From: an uncultured Coprococcus sp.
GTDB lineage: Bacteria > Bacillota_A > Clostridia > Lachnospirales > Lachnospiraceae
Direction: 5' to 3'
Assembly (NCBI GenBank): GCA_900767685.1
Contig: CAAGAB010000164.1
Coordinates: forward strand, 1-19,694
DNA length: 19,694 nt
Both the position numbers and the translations under genes were made by a program. Each line of letters starts with the position of its first letter. Positions within the stretch are counted from its first letter, which is position 1. Below the pieces are notes generated by a model. It searched no databases, was not told the origin of the DNA, and saw only the letters and a program-made list of their open reading frames with translations. Positions 6,687 through 16,074 of the stretch are shown here, one piece after another.

Positions 6687-9254
6687 ATGTTCAGAACAAA
6701 GTTGGTATGTGTATGTGTAGCGGTTATGGCTTTTCTGGTGGCATTTGCCCCGGTATCAGCGAGCGCTGCCGGTATTCAGAATATGAATGAAATTAATAGA
6801 GATATTATGGCTGAGGCAGCATACAATGGACTTGTGGCGGATGTGTCAGCTGATAAAGGTACATATTCAACTGAGACTGCGAACGAAGTCGAATATTCAG
6901 AGTCTGAAACAGAAACTGAAGTGCCGGTAGATGGAAGCTCGTATGGCAAAATCGAGCAGAATATAATACAAAAGAATCCGGATATTCAGGTGAAACTGGA
7001 TTATGGCGTGGATGGATATGCTGTGTATGATGCGGGTTGTCAGGTTATGCTTGATATACATAGTGATATAGATATGACGGGGTATGTGACAGTGACGCCG
7101 AGCTATGATGAGAGCTACGATGATCAGTCGGTAAAGTATTCTCAGAAGATTGAATGGGATGCTGGGAGCGATAATGAGCTGAGATTCTACGTAAACGAGC
7201 TTGGATATGGAAGGCTGCTCATTCAGATAAAGGATGAGAGCGGTACTGTTGTTTACTCGGAGAGTGATATGTTGAGCGTATCGGGCTATGAGACTACCAT
7301 CACGGTAGGGGTCATCTCTGATGCTCAGGATGCATTCGATAATCTAGATGATGTCAGAGTGAGAAATCAGACGGATAGTGTGGATGTTAAAAGACTTTGC
7401 ATTAGACCTGAAGCATTTCCAGACTCTGCGCAAGGCTTAGATGTGGTTAATTATATTTTGATAGATGATTTTGACACTTCGAGGTTGTCTGCAGATCAGA
7501 TGGAAGCTCTGCAGGAATGGGTTCTTGATGGTGGCACACTTATATTGTCACTGGGCGATAACGCAGAGAAGATATTGAGTGGATTTGACATAGATTTTAT
7601 AAATTACACTCTTGACGGTAAGACTGAAAAGGACATTGATGTATGGTTAGATAAGGATGATCATCTGCAATTCAAGAAGACTGCTATAGCTGATATATCG
7701 GTTGAAGGCACTCAGACCTATGATGCTTTGGCAGGGGCTGCTGATCTGGATAGCGGATTCGGAAAGGTGATCATTCTTCCGTATGCTCTTAGTTCAGATT
7801 CCATAATTAAGGAAAGTAGTAAACTTCAGCTTATAGAACAGATACTTAAAATTGGGAGTACAGATAAGATCAATGGTATGGTTCAGGGAGCATTCTATGA
7901 CAATTGCCTAAGCTATGGGATAACGAATGCGATAAACAACAATAAAAAGAAGACAGTTTCACCGGTTATATTGATCGTTATATTGGTTATATACCTGATA
8001 GTGTGTGGTCCTGTAACGTATGTGATCTTGAAAAAAAAGCACAGACGAGAGTGGATATGGATCATAGTTCCTGCCTGGGCCGTTGTAGGAACACTTGCAA
8101 TATATATAGTGAGTACAAAGTATAGGGTCACGAAACCGTTGGAGCTGACATTTACCGCAGCTGATATAAGCGACAACATTATGAGACAGAATGCGTATAC
8201 ATATATAATTGGATCAAAGGCTGGCAGATATTCAGTTGATGTGGACAATAAATACAGCAATGTAAGAGTTTTGGATAATATGTATATGAATACTTCAGAT
8301 TCACAGGCCATGGACGTGGAGCGGATTGCCGATGACTCAGGGGTGAAGATGAAGTTTAATACCCATGTTCCATTTGACGGACTGAGCCTGGAAGCGACCA
8401 GCGTGTCTGGAAACGACATAGGCCGGTTTGGTGGTTCACTGAAACTTTACACGGATGGACTGGAAGGAACCGTGGAGAACAACACATCATATGATATGAC
8501 GGATGTTGTGGTTATGACGGATGGATACTATTTTTGTCTGGACAGTCTGAGTGCCGGGGCATCAGTTAATATAACAAAAATGCAGAACAGACGTATGGTA
8601 AAGGGAATATCTTACGACTGTATGAAGAGTTATTATATGAGTAAATTCGGAACGGATTATTCAATGGACAGAGATGCAGATATTATGATGTCCAGAAATT
8701 ATTATATGATTCTCAAGATGGGAATGTACTCATCAGAGCAGTCCGATAAGGGCAGAGTTGTTATGTGGGCAACGGTTGACAGAAATTCAGATGTCAGCAG
8801 CAATGAGGAATCGGAGAAGTACGGCAGCTATATTGTATATGATACGCACATGTTGGATTATGAAGATGTCGATGGCGCATATTACAGCAATATATATACA
8901 CGGGATGTTAATAGGTTTGAACAGTCAGATTATGACACCAATGATTTAATGATGTACTCGGATCAGGTTGATGTTGATGTGAAGTTCCAAGACGGTGACA
9001 ACATTTTCTGCCTTGCGAAACAGTCAACAGGCAAGGATGCTGCAACGTCAAACGTTGTTGTTGAGGCTTATAATTATGGCACAGGTGAATACGACACGAT
9101 ATTTGCAAATGGATCTTCAGAGCTGAATGGCGAACGTTTGAAATTATATCTTCAGAATTCGGAGATCAGGCTGCGGTTTATTGCGCCTCATCAGGGAAAG
9201 AAATATACAGAAATATATCTTCCGCGTATAAGCGCGAGGGGAGGTGGCCAATAA
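6687..9254 (+). CDS. Large extracytoplasmic membrane protein of an ABC-2 export system
   Basis: This 855-residue protein has no recognised name. A signal peptide is clear (MFRTKLV, hydrophobic core, ending near ASAAG at about residue 28). Residues 30-425 are predicted outside. They include a segment VVNYILIDDFDTSRLSADQMEALQEWVLDGG-TLILSLGD (about 253-290) that resembles the class I glutamine-amidotransferase-like fold found in several large surface proteins. Two membrane helices follow (about 425-450 and 455-477), joined by a basic cytoplasmic loop KKKHRREW. The remaining 380 residues are again predicted outside and look beta-rich. The gene ends 3 bases before the ABC ATPase, so it is probably a dedicated subunit or sensor of that transporter, reminiscent of GldG-type auxiliary proteins. 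Substrate unknown. The assignment rests on topology and context rather than family recognition. Confidence 0.7.
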   Translation: MFRTKLVCVCVAVMAFLVAFAPVSASAAGIQNMNEINRDIMAEAAYNGLVADVSADKGTYSTETANEVEYSESETETEVPVDGSSYGKIEQNIIQKNPDIQVKLDYGVDGYAVYDAGCQVMLDIHSDIDMTGYVTVTPSYDESYDDQSVKYSQKIEWDAGSDNELRFYVNELGYGRLLIQIKDESGTVVYSESDMLSVSGYETTITVGVISDAQDAFDNLDDVRVRNQTDSVDVKRLCIRPEAFPDSAQGLDVVNYILIDDFDTSRLSADQMEALQEWVLDGGTLILSLGDNAEKILSGFDIDFINYTLDGKTEKDIDVWLDKDDHLQFKKTAIADISVEGTQTYDALAGAADLDSGFGKVIILPYALSSDSIIKESSKLQLIEQILKIGSTDKINGMVQGAFYDNCLSYGITNAINNNKKKTVSPVILIVILVIYLIVCGPVTYVILKKKHRREWIWIIVPAWAVVGTLAIYIVSTKYRVTKPLELTFTAADISDNIMRQNAYTYIIGSKAGRYSVDVDNKYSNVRVLDNMYMNTSDSQAMDVERIADDSGVKMKFNTHVPFDGLSLEATSVSGNDIGRFGGSLKLYTDGLEGTVENNTSYDMTDVVVMTDGYYFCLDSLSAGASVNITKMQNRRMVKGISYDCMKSYYMSKFGTDYSMDRDADIMMSRNYYMILKMGMYSSEQSDKGRVVMWATVDRNSDVSSNEESEKYGSYIVYDTHMLDYEDVDGAYYSNIYTRDVNRFEQSDYDTNDLMMYSDQVDVDVKFQDGDNIFCLAKQSTGKDAATSNVVVEAYNYGTGEYDTIFANGSSELNGERLKLYLQNSEIRLRFIAPHQGKKYTEIYLPRISARGGGQ

Positions 9255-9257
9255 CAA

Positions 9258-10223
9258 ATGGTAGATATAATTAATCTGACTAAATATTATGACCGCTTCA
9301 TAGCTCTTGACAATGTAAACTTGCATATAGACAAAGGCGAGATATTTGGCTTTGTAGGTCCTAATGGAGCTGGGAAGACCACTACCATGAAGATTATGTG
9401 CGGCTTGATCAAGGCTACATCAGGAAAAATAATGATAAACGGTGTGGATGCACTAAAAAAGACGTCTGATGTGAGACGGATGATAGGATATGTTCCAGAT
9501 TTCTTTGGCGTGTATGATAATTTCAGGGTTATAGAATATATGGAATTCTATGCATCTATGTATGGAATGTCCCGCCGTGAGGCTGATGTGGCAGCAGATA
9601 GGCTTTTGGAACTTGTTGATCTGTCAGATAAGCGGGAAGAGTTCGTAGATGGACTGTCCAGGGGTATGAAGCAGAGACTGTGTGTTGCCAGAGCACTCAT
9701 ACATGACCCGGAGTTATTGATACTCGATGAACCTAATTCTGGTCTGGATCCAAGAGCCAGAGTAGAGATGAGAAATATCATGAAAGATCTTCGTGAACTT
9801 GGAAAGACTGTGGTTATAAGCTCTCACATACTTCCGGAGCTCTCAGAAATGTGTACGAGTATTGGAATAATCGATCATGGCAGGATAGTAACAAGTGGAA
9901 AAGTAAATGATGTCATGGCACAGGAAAATACTGGGGCTCCAGTGAAGATCAGAGGCTATATGTTAGGTCTTAGTGAACGCGAGTCGTTAGAACGTATATC
10001 TGTTATTATCAGAGAACGGTTCAGTGTTGATAGAATATCCGAGAATGGCGGAGAATTGATTGTTTATTACCATGGAGACAGAGAGAGCGATGCAGAGCTT
10101 CTCAGGAGTCTGGTGGATAATGGAGTGCATGTACATCAGTTTGTTCGAGAGAGGGAGAATCTTGAATCACTGTTTCTTGAGATTACGGGAGGTGATGAAG
10201 ATGTCAAAAAGAATGTCTATTAA
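9258..10223 (+). CDS. ABC-2 transporter ATP-binding protein
   Basis: This cytoplasmic ATPase subunit powers the adjacent permease. Motifs in order: Walker A GPNGAGKTT (34-42), Q-loop region YVPDFFGVYDN (78-88) with Asp in place of the usual Gln, signature LSRGMKQR (133-140), Walker B LLILDEP (153-159), D-loop SGLDP, and H-loop SSH (H190). A C-terminal extension of about 100 residues (after 215) is typical of CcmA/NatA-like export ATPases. At 321 residues the length is normal for the group. The gaggtgg at 9241-9247 upstream supports ATG 9258. Its last 23 bases overlap the permease gene, implying translational coupling. The substrate cannot be deduced. Confidence 0.95.
   Translation: MVDIINLTKYYDRFIALDNVNLHIDKGEIFGFVGPNGAGKTTTMKIMCGLIKATSGKIMINGVDALKKTSDVRRMIGYVPDFFGVYDNFRVIEYMEFYASMYGMSRREADVAADRLLELVDLSDKREEFVDGLSRGMKQRLCVARALIHDPELLILDEPNSGLDPRARVEMRNIMKDLRELGKTVVISSHILPELSEMCTSIGIIDHGRIVTSGKVNDVMAQENTGAPVKIRGYMLGLSERESLERISVIIRERFSVDRISENGGELIVYYHGDRESDAELLRSLVDNGVHVHQFVRERENLESLFLEITGGDEDVKKNVY
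10187..10192 (+). promoter_or_regulatory. Ribosome binding site that fixes the permease start at ATG 10201
   Basis: gggagg lies 8 bases before ATG 10201. ATG 10195 is only 2 bases away, and starts farther upstream would add a hydrophilic stretch overlapping the ATPase gene. Confidence 0.75.
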
Positions 10224-11115
10224 TCCTATACTCAAGAAAGATATACTGGTAAATTCAAGAACACCTAAGATGATCATATCAATCACCTTGATAAATTGTC
10301 TTTTTACTTTAATTGCGGCAACAGCATTTGCTATGTCATCTGGATCCGGATACCAGATGTATTATTCATATATCGTAAAATTGTTTCCGATACTAGGCGG
10401 GTGCGAGTTGGGAATTATCAGTATGGTTCTTCCTGTTATGACATCCACATCCATTTCGGGAGAGCGGGAAAGACAGACTCTTGAGCTCATGCTTACCACG
10501 CCAGTCAAGCCATCACAGATAGTGTTAGGAAAGCTGGCATCGGCTATGGCAACAACATTTATGTACATGATTGCAACACTGCCATTCCTTGCGGTGTCAT
10601 TTGTTGTGGGAGGTCTTGGATGGAAAGCCCTTCTGGAGTTTATAGGTGTGGTTGTTTATGTTGACATATATATAGGAAGTTTCGGAATGTTTTATTCGTG
10701 TGTACGGAGAACTTCGGTGTCAGCAGCTATCTCAACCATTATAACAGTTGTGGCAATTGTAATCATCACGTATCTTGGCGGAAGAGTACTTTTGTCTGCA
10801 ATGTATATGACAGATAGCATTGATATATATAAAGCATATCAGGCAGGGGTAATGACCTGCTATACCATAAACCCATTTGTGTGGATATTGGATTTTGCAC
10901 AGCAGACATTCTATGCAGAAACTGTGTTGCCATCTCTTGAACAGGCTGGCAGATATACGGTGTTCATGCATGACCATATTACATTGGTATCGGTGATTAT
11001 TAATATGGCTGTAGCGAGTGCAATGCTGAGGCTTGCCTCGATCAAACTTCGTTCCGGACAACGAAATGGAAAACACTCAGGCAAACAACTCTCCAAAAAG
11101 GAAATTGACTTGTAG
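10201..11115 (+). CDS. ABC-2 type transporter permease
   Basis: The 304-residue integral membrane protein begins MSKRMSINPILKKDI. Hydrophobic segments are visible at about residues 24-42, 57-82, 108-140, 150-165, 176-200 and 266-285, giving about six helices. The short cytoplasmic stretch SISGERERQTLELMLTTPV followed by QIVLGK is the classic ABC-2 permease signature between helices two and three. It overlaps the ATPase gene by 23 bases and is the third gene of the export operon with the large extracytoplasmic protein. A plausible promoter for the next unit has its -35 within the end of this gene (11105). Confidence 0.92.
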   Translation: MSKRMSINPILKKDILVNSRTPKMIISITLINCLFTLIAATAFAMSSGSGYQMYYSYIVKLFPILGGCELGIISMVLPVMTSTSISGERERQTLELMLTTPVKPSQIVLGKLASAMATTFMYMIATLPFLAVSFVVGGLGWKALLEFIGVVVYVDIYIGSFGMFYSCVRRTSVSAAISTIITVVAIVIITYLGGRVLLSAMYMTDSIDIYKAYQAGVMTCYTINPFVWILDFAQQTFYAETVLPSLEQAGRYTVFMHDHITLVSVIINMAVASAMLRLASIKLRSGQRNGKHSGKQLSKKEIDL

Positions 11116-11133
11116 TATGAGATAGGATATTCT
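11105..11133 (+). promoter_or_regulatory. Candidate promoter for the comM-like/dprA/topA unit
   Basis: TTGACT (11105-11110), 17 bases, TATTCT (11128-11133). The -35 lies in the last codons of the permease gene. The predicted start near 11140 gives a leader of about 60 bases that contains the hairpin at 11148-11191. The -10 is only a moderate match. Confidence 0.4.
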
Positions 11134-11147
11134 CATTTATATGATAT

Positions 11148-11191
11148 GTGCTCATTGTGGAGAGGCTGTCCAAAAGGACAGGAAGGAGCAC
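11148..11191 (+). promoter_or_regulatory. Predicted leader stem-loop covering the ribosome binding site of the comM-like gene
   Basis: An inner hairpin, ctgtcc-aaaa-ggacag (11166-11181), touches the Shine-Dalgarno sequence ggaaggag (11181-11188). An outer stem pairs gtgctc (11148-11153) with gagcac (11186-11191), placing the gag of the Shine-Dalgarno in a helix. The internal loop between the two stems is unequal. This could limit translation, but it is structure prediction by eye. Confidence 0.4.
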
Positions 11192-11199
11192 GCAAGTTT

Positions 11200-12732
11200 A
11201 TGTATAGTAAAGTATTAAGTGGCCTTGTTCAAGGCATTGAAGGAACACTTATATCTGTAGAGACAGATATACACGATGGTCTCCCGATGATGAATATGGT
11301 TGGATATTTGTCTGCCTGTGTTCGGGAGGCCGGGGAACGTGTGAGAACGTCACTTCGCAATTCTAACTTCAGTCTTCCGCCGAAGAGGATAACAGTCAAT
11401 CTGTTTCCGGCGGATATCAGAAAAGAGGGAACGGCATTCGATCTTCCCATCGCAGCTGGAATATTGACTTCCATGGGAGTCATTCCACAAGAATCCATAG
11501 AGAATGTACTTATATTAGGTGAGCTGGGGCTTGATGGACACGTAGGTCCTGTGGATGGGGTACTTGCCATTGTTCATCATGCTTATAAAAATGGAATAGA
11601 GAAATGCATAGTGCCGGCAGAAAATTCAAAGGAGGCGGCAATAATAAAAGGCATGACAGTGATCCCTGTCACAGATCTTATGGAGATGGTAGACTATCTC
11701 TGTGGAATAAGAGTTATTGAACCTGAATATGTTGATGTAGATGATCTGCTTGGGTGCAAAGAAGATGAATGTGACTGCGATTTTGCAGACGTGAAAGGGC
11801 ATGAAAGCTTAAAAAGAGGAGTGGAGATTGCAGCTGCAGGAATGCACAATATACTCATGACTGGACCGGCTGGTGCAGGAAAGTCTATGATAGCCAGAAG
11901 AATCCCGACTATACTGCCTAAGCTTACATTGGACGAGAGTATTGAGATAACGAAAGTGTATAGTGTGGCAGGTCTCTTGAATGGTGGGAATTCTATAATC
12001 AACAGACGTCCATTCAGATCTCCGCATCATACGATATCACTTCATGCGATGTCTGGGGGCGGAAGAGATCCACGCCCCGGTGAGATAAGTCTGGCTCATG
12101 GGGGTGTGTTGTTTCTGGATGAGCTCCCTGAGTTCAATAGAAATGTACTTGAAGTTATGAGACAGCCTCTCGAGGAGGGCGTGGTCAACATATCGAGGCT
12201 GAATGGAATGTACAGATTCCCTGCGGATTTTATGTTGGTTGCGGCAAGAAATCCATGCCCATGCGGGCAGTATCCGGACATGAATAAATGTACATGTACG
12301 GTGAATCAGATCCGTAATTATAATGCGAGGATAAGTAAACCCTTGTTGGATAGAATAGATATAAATGTAGAAGTGAGAAAGGTTCAGTACAATGAACTGT
12401 TTGACGATGCTGCCGGTGCATCTTCTGAAGAAATGAGAGAACAGGTGCAGCGGGCTCAGAAGGCACAATTGGAAAGATATAAGAATGATGGTATCAGGTT
12501 TAATTCACAGATGGATTCAAGGTTGTGCGAAAAATACATTCCGCTTGGAAAAGATGAAAAGGAATTTATGAAATATTGTTTTTCTGAACTGAGCATGACC
12601 GCCAGAGGAGGTTACAGGCTGCTTAAGATTGCAAGGACTATAGCTGACATAGATGGTGATGATGAGGTGAAAACTAGTCATTTGCAGGAGGCTGCCTATT
12701 TCAGAAATTCTGACGAAGGGGGTGCCATCTGA
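11200..12732 (+). CDS. comM: YifB/ComM-like Mg-chelatase-family AAA+ ATPase
   Basis: This 510-residue AAA+ protein belongs to the YifB/ComM family. In other bacteria ComM is a hexameric helicase promoting branch migration during natural transformation. N-terminal LonC-like domain: YSKVLSGLVQGIEG, HDGLPMMNMVGY, RITVNLFPADIRKEGTAFDLPIA. AAA+ core: Walker A GPAGAGKS (222-229), Walker B VLFLDE (303-308), a four-Cys cluster CPC...CTC (C353, C355, C364, C366) and the Arg-containing LLDRID (382-387). C-terminal Mg-chelatase helical domain: about 410-505. Family alignment favours ATG 11200 (MYSKVLSG), with ggaaggag 11 bases before it. An in-frame ATG at 11146 would add 18 unconserved residues. The stop overlaps the dprA start (TGATG), so the two are translationally coupled. 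Confidence 0.93.
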   Translation: MYSKVLSGLVQGIEGTLISVETDIHDGLPMMNMVGYLSACVREAGERVRTSLRNSNFSLPPKRITVNLFPADIRKEGTAFDLPIAAGILTSMGVIPQESIENVLILGELGLDGHVGPVDGVLAIVHHAYKNGIEKCIVPAENSKEAAIIKGMTVIPVTDLMEMVDYLCGIRVIEPEYVDVDDLLGCKEDECDCDFADVKGHESLKRGVEIAAAGMHNILMTGPAGAGKSMIARRIPTILPKLTLDESIEITKVYSVAGLLNGGNSIINRRPFRSPHHTISLHAMSGGGRDPRPGEISLAHGGVLFLDELPEFNRNVLEVMRQPLEEGVVNISRLNGMYRFPADFMLVAARNPCPCGQYPDMNKCTCTVNQIRNYNARISKPLLDRIDINVEVRKVQYNELFDDAAGASSEEMREQVQRAQKAQLERYKNDGIRFNSQMDSRLCEKYIPLGKDEKEFMKYCFSELSMTARGGYRLLKIARTIADIDGDDEVKTSHLQEAAYFRNSDEGGAI

Positions 12733-13814
12733 TGATAAGTGATGAACTTCTTTATCTGTGGTATGGGACAATATCTAGAATGGTGCATACACAGAAGATG
12801 GATATAGTGATGAGATTCGGAGGACTCAGAGGGCTGTGGGAAGCTTCAGAGAGGGAACTGCATGATAAGCTCACAGATATTCAGACGCATGCGGTGCTTG
12901 AGAACAGGACGGAGAAATCCTTGATTGATTATAAAAAAAGACTGCTGGAAAGAGATATAACGTATGTATACCCTGGACATGAATGTTATCCTTTCAGATT
13001 GTACGATATACCGGATCCGCCGATGCTGCTGTTTGTGGCAGGAGATGTGACTTTGCTTAGGGATATGAAGACTGCATTGGCTGTTGTCGGCGCCAGAAAG
13101 GCTTCGGTGTATGGCAAGACTGTGACAGACCGGATAGTTGGATGTGCCGCCACAGCCGGGGTAACTATAGTGAGCGGTATGGCTCTGGGCATAGATGGCG
13201 CTGCTCACCGAGCGGCACTTACAGCAGGGGGACGAACAGTTGCTGTGTTGGGAAGTGGTATAAATGTACCTTATCCGAGGGAGAACTATGACATTTATCA
13301 TGATATTGTGAAAGGTGGTGGAGTGGTGGTGTCAGAGAGCGGCTTAGATGTAGCTCCTGAGGCATTTCGTTTTCCTTATAGGAACAGAATAATAAGCGGC
13401 ATGTCTGATGGTGTGTTTGTTGTTGAGGCGAGAGAAAAGAGTGGTTCACTTATAACCGCCGATCAAGCTCTTGAGCAGGGACGTGATGTCTACGCCCTTC
13501 CTGGCAGGATCACGGACGCTGCAAGTGCAGGCTGTAATAATCTCATTCGACTGGGAGCCCTGTGCGTGACGTCGCCGTCTGATATACTGGATGAACTGGG
13601 AGTCTGTATGCCTGAGCAAACGTTTATAAACAAAAATTTACTTGCGCCAAAAGAGAAAAAAGTGTATAGTTGTGTACGTTTGGAATCGAGGCATGTGGAT
13701 GACATATGTCTGGATTCCGGAATAGGAGTGTCTGAGGCAGCTCAGATACTGTTTAAACTAGAGCAGAAGAAGCTGATAAAGCAGTTGGTAAGAAATTATT
13801 ATTGCAGGGCTTGA
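12732..13814 (+). CDS. dprA: DNA-processing protein DprA/Smf
   Basis: This single-stranded-DNA-binding protein loads RecA on incoming DNA during natural transformation. It is widely conserved even in species not known to be competent. The 360-residue protein has an N-terminal helical region (1-100), the Rossmann core with VVGARKASVYG (118-128), SGMALGIDGAAH (148-159), AVLGSGINVPYP (171-182) and FPYRNRIISG (214-223), then EKSGSLITADQALEQGRDVYA. A C-terminal winged-helix domain (about 308-360) ends NYYCRA. Length and domain order are standard. The ATG overlaps the stop of the comM-like gene by one base, indicating a common transcript. No comEC or pilus genes are visible in this window. Confidence 0.96.
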   Translation: MISDELLYLWYGTISRMVHTQKMDIVMRFGGLRGLWEASERELHDKLTDIQTHAVLENRTEKSLIDYKKRLLERDITYVYPGHECYPFRLYDIPDPPMLLFVAGDVTLLRDMKTALAVVGARKASVYGKTVTDRIVGCAATAGVTIVSGMALGIDGAAHRAALTAGGRTVAVLGSGINVPYPRENYDIYHDIVKGGGVVVSESGLDVAPEAFRFPYRNRIISGMSDGVFVVEAREKSGSLITADQALEQGRDVYALPGRITDAASAGCNNLIRLGALCVTSPSDILDELGVCMPEQTFINKNLLAPKEKKVYSCVRLESRHVDDICLDSGIGVSEAAQILFKLEQKKLIKQLVRNYYCRA

Positions 13815-13878
13815 TTGGGTAAATACAGCTCTGTACGGCTTCCTGACTATATAAAAATATCGAGGAAAGGAAATTACC

Positions 13879-15960
13879 ATGGCAAAGAATCTTGTTATTG
13901 TTGAGTCTCCGGCCAAGGCTAAGACTATCAAAAAGTTTTTGGGGTCAAATTATGAGGTCATAGCATCAAATGGTCATGTCAGAGATCTGCCTAAAAGTCA
14001 GATGGGAATAGATGTTGATAATGATTTTGAGCCAAAGTATATCACTATACGAGGAAAAGGTGATATTCTTGCGGCACTCAGAAAAGCTGTGAAGAGGGCA
14101 GATAAGATATATCTCGCGACTGACCCGGACCGTGAGGGAGAGGCGATATCTTATCATCTTATGAAAGCACTCAAGCTTGAGGATAAGGATTATAAGCGAA
14201 TTACATTCAATGAGATCACAAAGAATGCGGTTAAGAATTCCATAAAGCAGGCTCGTGATATAGATATGAATCTGGTTGATGCGCAGCAGGCCAGAAGAGT
14301 CCTTGACAGACTGGTTGGCTATAAGATAAGTCCGGTTCTCTGGGCAAAGATAAAGAGAGGACTCTCTGCTGGGCGAGTTCAATCTGTTGCACTTAAACTT
14401 GTGTGTGACAGAGAAAAGGAGATCAATGAATTTATTCCGCAGGAGTATTGGACACTGGATGCGAATCTGACAGCAGGCAAGATGAAGAAGCCAATTACTT
14501 TCAAATTCACAGGTGATGGTACCAATAAGGAAGAGATATCCGGAAGATCAGCGCTCGATAGCATAATGAAGGATCTCGATGGTGGAGAGTATGTTGTGAG
14601 ATCCATCAAGGAGAGCGAGAGAAACAAGAAAGCGCCACTTCCGTTTACAACCAGTACACTTCAGCAGGAAGCATCGTCAAAACTGAATTTTGCAACATCC
14701 AAGACTATGAGGATCGCGCAGCAGTTATACGAGGGCGTGGATATAAAGGGACGAGGAACTATCGGTCTCATAACATATCTGAGAACAGATTCAACCAGAA
14801 TATCAGAGGAGGCTGTTGCGGCAGCGGATTCATATATATCAGAAAATTTTGGTGAAAAGTATATAGGCGATTCGAATGGCCGTGCAAAGACTGACAAGAA
14901 GATACAGGATGCCCACGAGGCGATACGTCCTACAGATGTGACACTTTCTCCGGTCATGGTCAAGGATCAGATATCGAGAGATCAGTTCAGGTTATATCAG
15001 CTCATATATAACAGATTCCTTGCAAGTCAGATGGCAGGGGCCGTATATTCTGTGAAGAACGTCAAGGTAAGCTGTGGTAATGCGGTTTTTCAGACATCAG
15101 CATCAAAGATTTCGTTTGACGGATTTCTTGCAGTCTATAATCTGGACAATGACAGAGGAGAGAATGTTGCGGGAATCAACAATCTGGCAGAGGGAGATGT
15201 GTTGAAGCTTGACAGCCTTGAGGAGAAGCAGCACTTTACACAGCCTCCTGCACGATATACAGAGGCTCTGCTTGTAAAGACCCTTGAGGAATTGGGAATA
15301 GGACGACCAAGTACTTATGCACCGACGATCTCAACGATTCTTGCGAGACGATATATAACAAAGGAACAGAAGAAGCTTTATGTGACAGCGCTCGGTGATG
15401 CGGTCAATCAGAGTATGGAGCAGGCGTTCCCGGTCATAATTGATGTGAACTTTACAGCCAATATGGAATCGCTTCTAGATAATATAGGTGAGGGTAAGGT
15501 GGATTGGAAGGTTGTAGTCAGAAACTTTTATCCTGATCTTGATGAGGCGGTAAAGAAAGCAGAAGCAGAACTTGAATCCATAAAGATAGAGGATGAGGTG
15601 TCGGATGAGGTCTGTGACGTGTGTGGACGTAACATGGTAGTAAAGTATGGACCTCATGGCAAGTTTCTTGCATGCCCGGGCTTCCCAGAGTGCAGATCTA
15701 CAAAGCCGTTCTATGAGAAGATAGGTGTTGCCTGTCCGAAGTGCGGTGCCGATGTGGTGATCAAAGCAACACGAAAGGGCAGAAGATACTATGGATGCAT
15801 AAAGGCTCCAGAGTGCGATTTCATGTCATGGGCGATGCCTAGCAATGAGAAGTGCCCTGAGTGTGGCAATTATATGGTGGTCAAGGGCAATAAGCTTGTG
15901 TGCTCGAATCAGGAGTGTGGATATACCTGTAACAATAAAGCAGCTGAGAAGACAGAATAA
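13879..15960 (+). CDS. topA: DNA topoisomerase I (type IA)
   Basis: This enzyme relaxes negative supercoils by a single-strand break through a 5'-phosphotyrosine. The 693-residue protein shows the Toprim domain (VIVESPAKAKTI with Glu9; TDPDREGEA with Asp82, Asp84, Glu86), RRVLDRLVGYKISPVLW (139-155) and SAGRVQSVAL (163-172). The active-site Tyr300 is in GLITYLRTDSTRIS. Later come IQDAHEAIRPT and GIGRPSTYAPTI. The C-terminus carries three four-cysteine zinc ribbons (about 605-637, 644-678 and 685-end), normal for Firmicutes TopA. Start ATG 13879 follows gaggaaagg. A strong terminator follows at 15979. The gap from dprA is 64 bases without a terminator, so transcription from upstream probably continues into topA. 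Confidence 0.98.
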   Translation: MAKNLVIVESPAKAKTIKKFLGSNYEVIASNGHVRDLPKSQMGIDVDNDFEPKYITIRGKGDILAALRKAVKRADKIYLATDPDREGEAISYHLMKALKLEDKDYKRITFNEITKNAVKNSIKQARDIDMNLVDAQQARRVLDRLVGYKISPVLWAKIKRGLSAGRVQSVALKLVCDREKEINEFIPQEYWTLDANLTAGKMKKPITFKFTGDGTNKEEISGRSALDSIMKDLDGGEYVVRSIKESERNKKAPLPFTTSTLQQEASSKLNFATSKTMRIAQQLYEGVDIKGRGTIGLITYLRTDSTRISEEAVAAADSYISENFGEKYIGDSNGRAKTDKKIQDAHEAIRPTDVTLSPVMVKDQISRDQFRLYQLIYNRFLASQMAGAVYSVKNVKVSCGNAVFQTSASKISFDGFLAVYNLDNDRGENVAGINNLAEGDVLKLDSLEEKQHFTQPPARYTEALLVKTLEELGIGRPSTYAPTISTILARRYITKEQKKLYVTALGDAVNQSMEQAFPVIIDVNFTANMESLLDNIGEGKVDWKVVVRNFYPDLDEAVKKAEAELESIKIEDEVSDEVCDVCGRNMVVKYGPHGKFLACPGFPECRSTKPFYEKIGVACPKCGADVVIKATRKGRRYYGCIKAPECDFMSWAMPSNEKCPECGNYMVVKGNKLVCSNQECGYTCNNKAAEKTE

Positions 15961-15978
15961 CGAAAATGTGAATACATG

Positions 15979-16022
15979 TCCTGTGGATGACCTGGAGACT
16001 GGTTGTCCACAGGATTTTTTGT
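15979..16022 (+). terminator. Intrinsic terminator after topA
   Basis: tcctgtgga (15979-15987) pairs perfectly with tccacagga (16006-16014), and an inner acc/ggt pairing shortens the loop. Six T residues follow (16015-16020), then gtt. It ends the comM-like/dprA/topA transcript. Confidence 0.85.
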
Positions 16023-16039
16023 TGTCAGTCATTTGCTGC

Positions 16040-16054
16040 AATTGTTTGAAAATT
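16040..16054 (+). promoter_or_regulatory. CodY box 1 upstream of codY
   Basis: aattgtttgaaaatt matches the established CodY consensus AATTTTCWGAAAATT at 13 of 15 positions. Mismatches are at positions 5 and 7. It suggests autoregulation of codY by its own product. Confidence 0.55.
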
Positions 16055-16074
16055 TATTTGTGCGCTTAGTTGTC

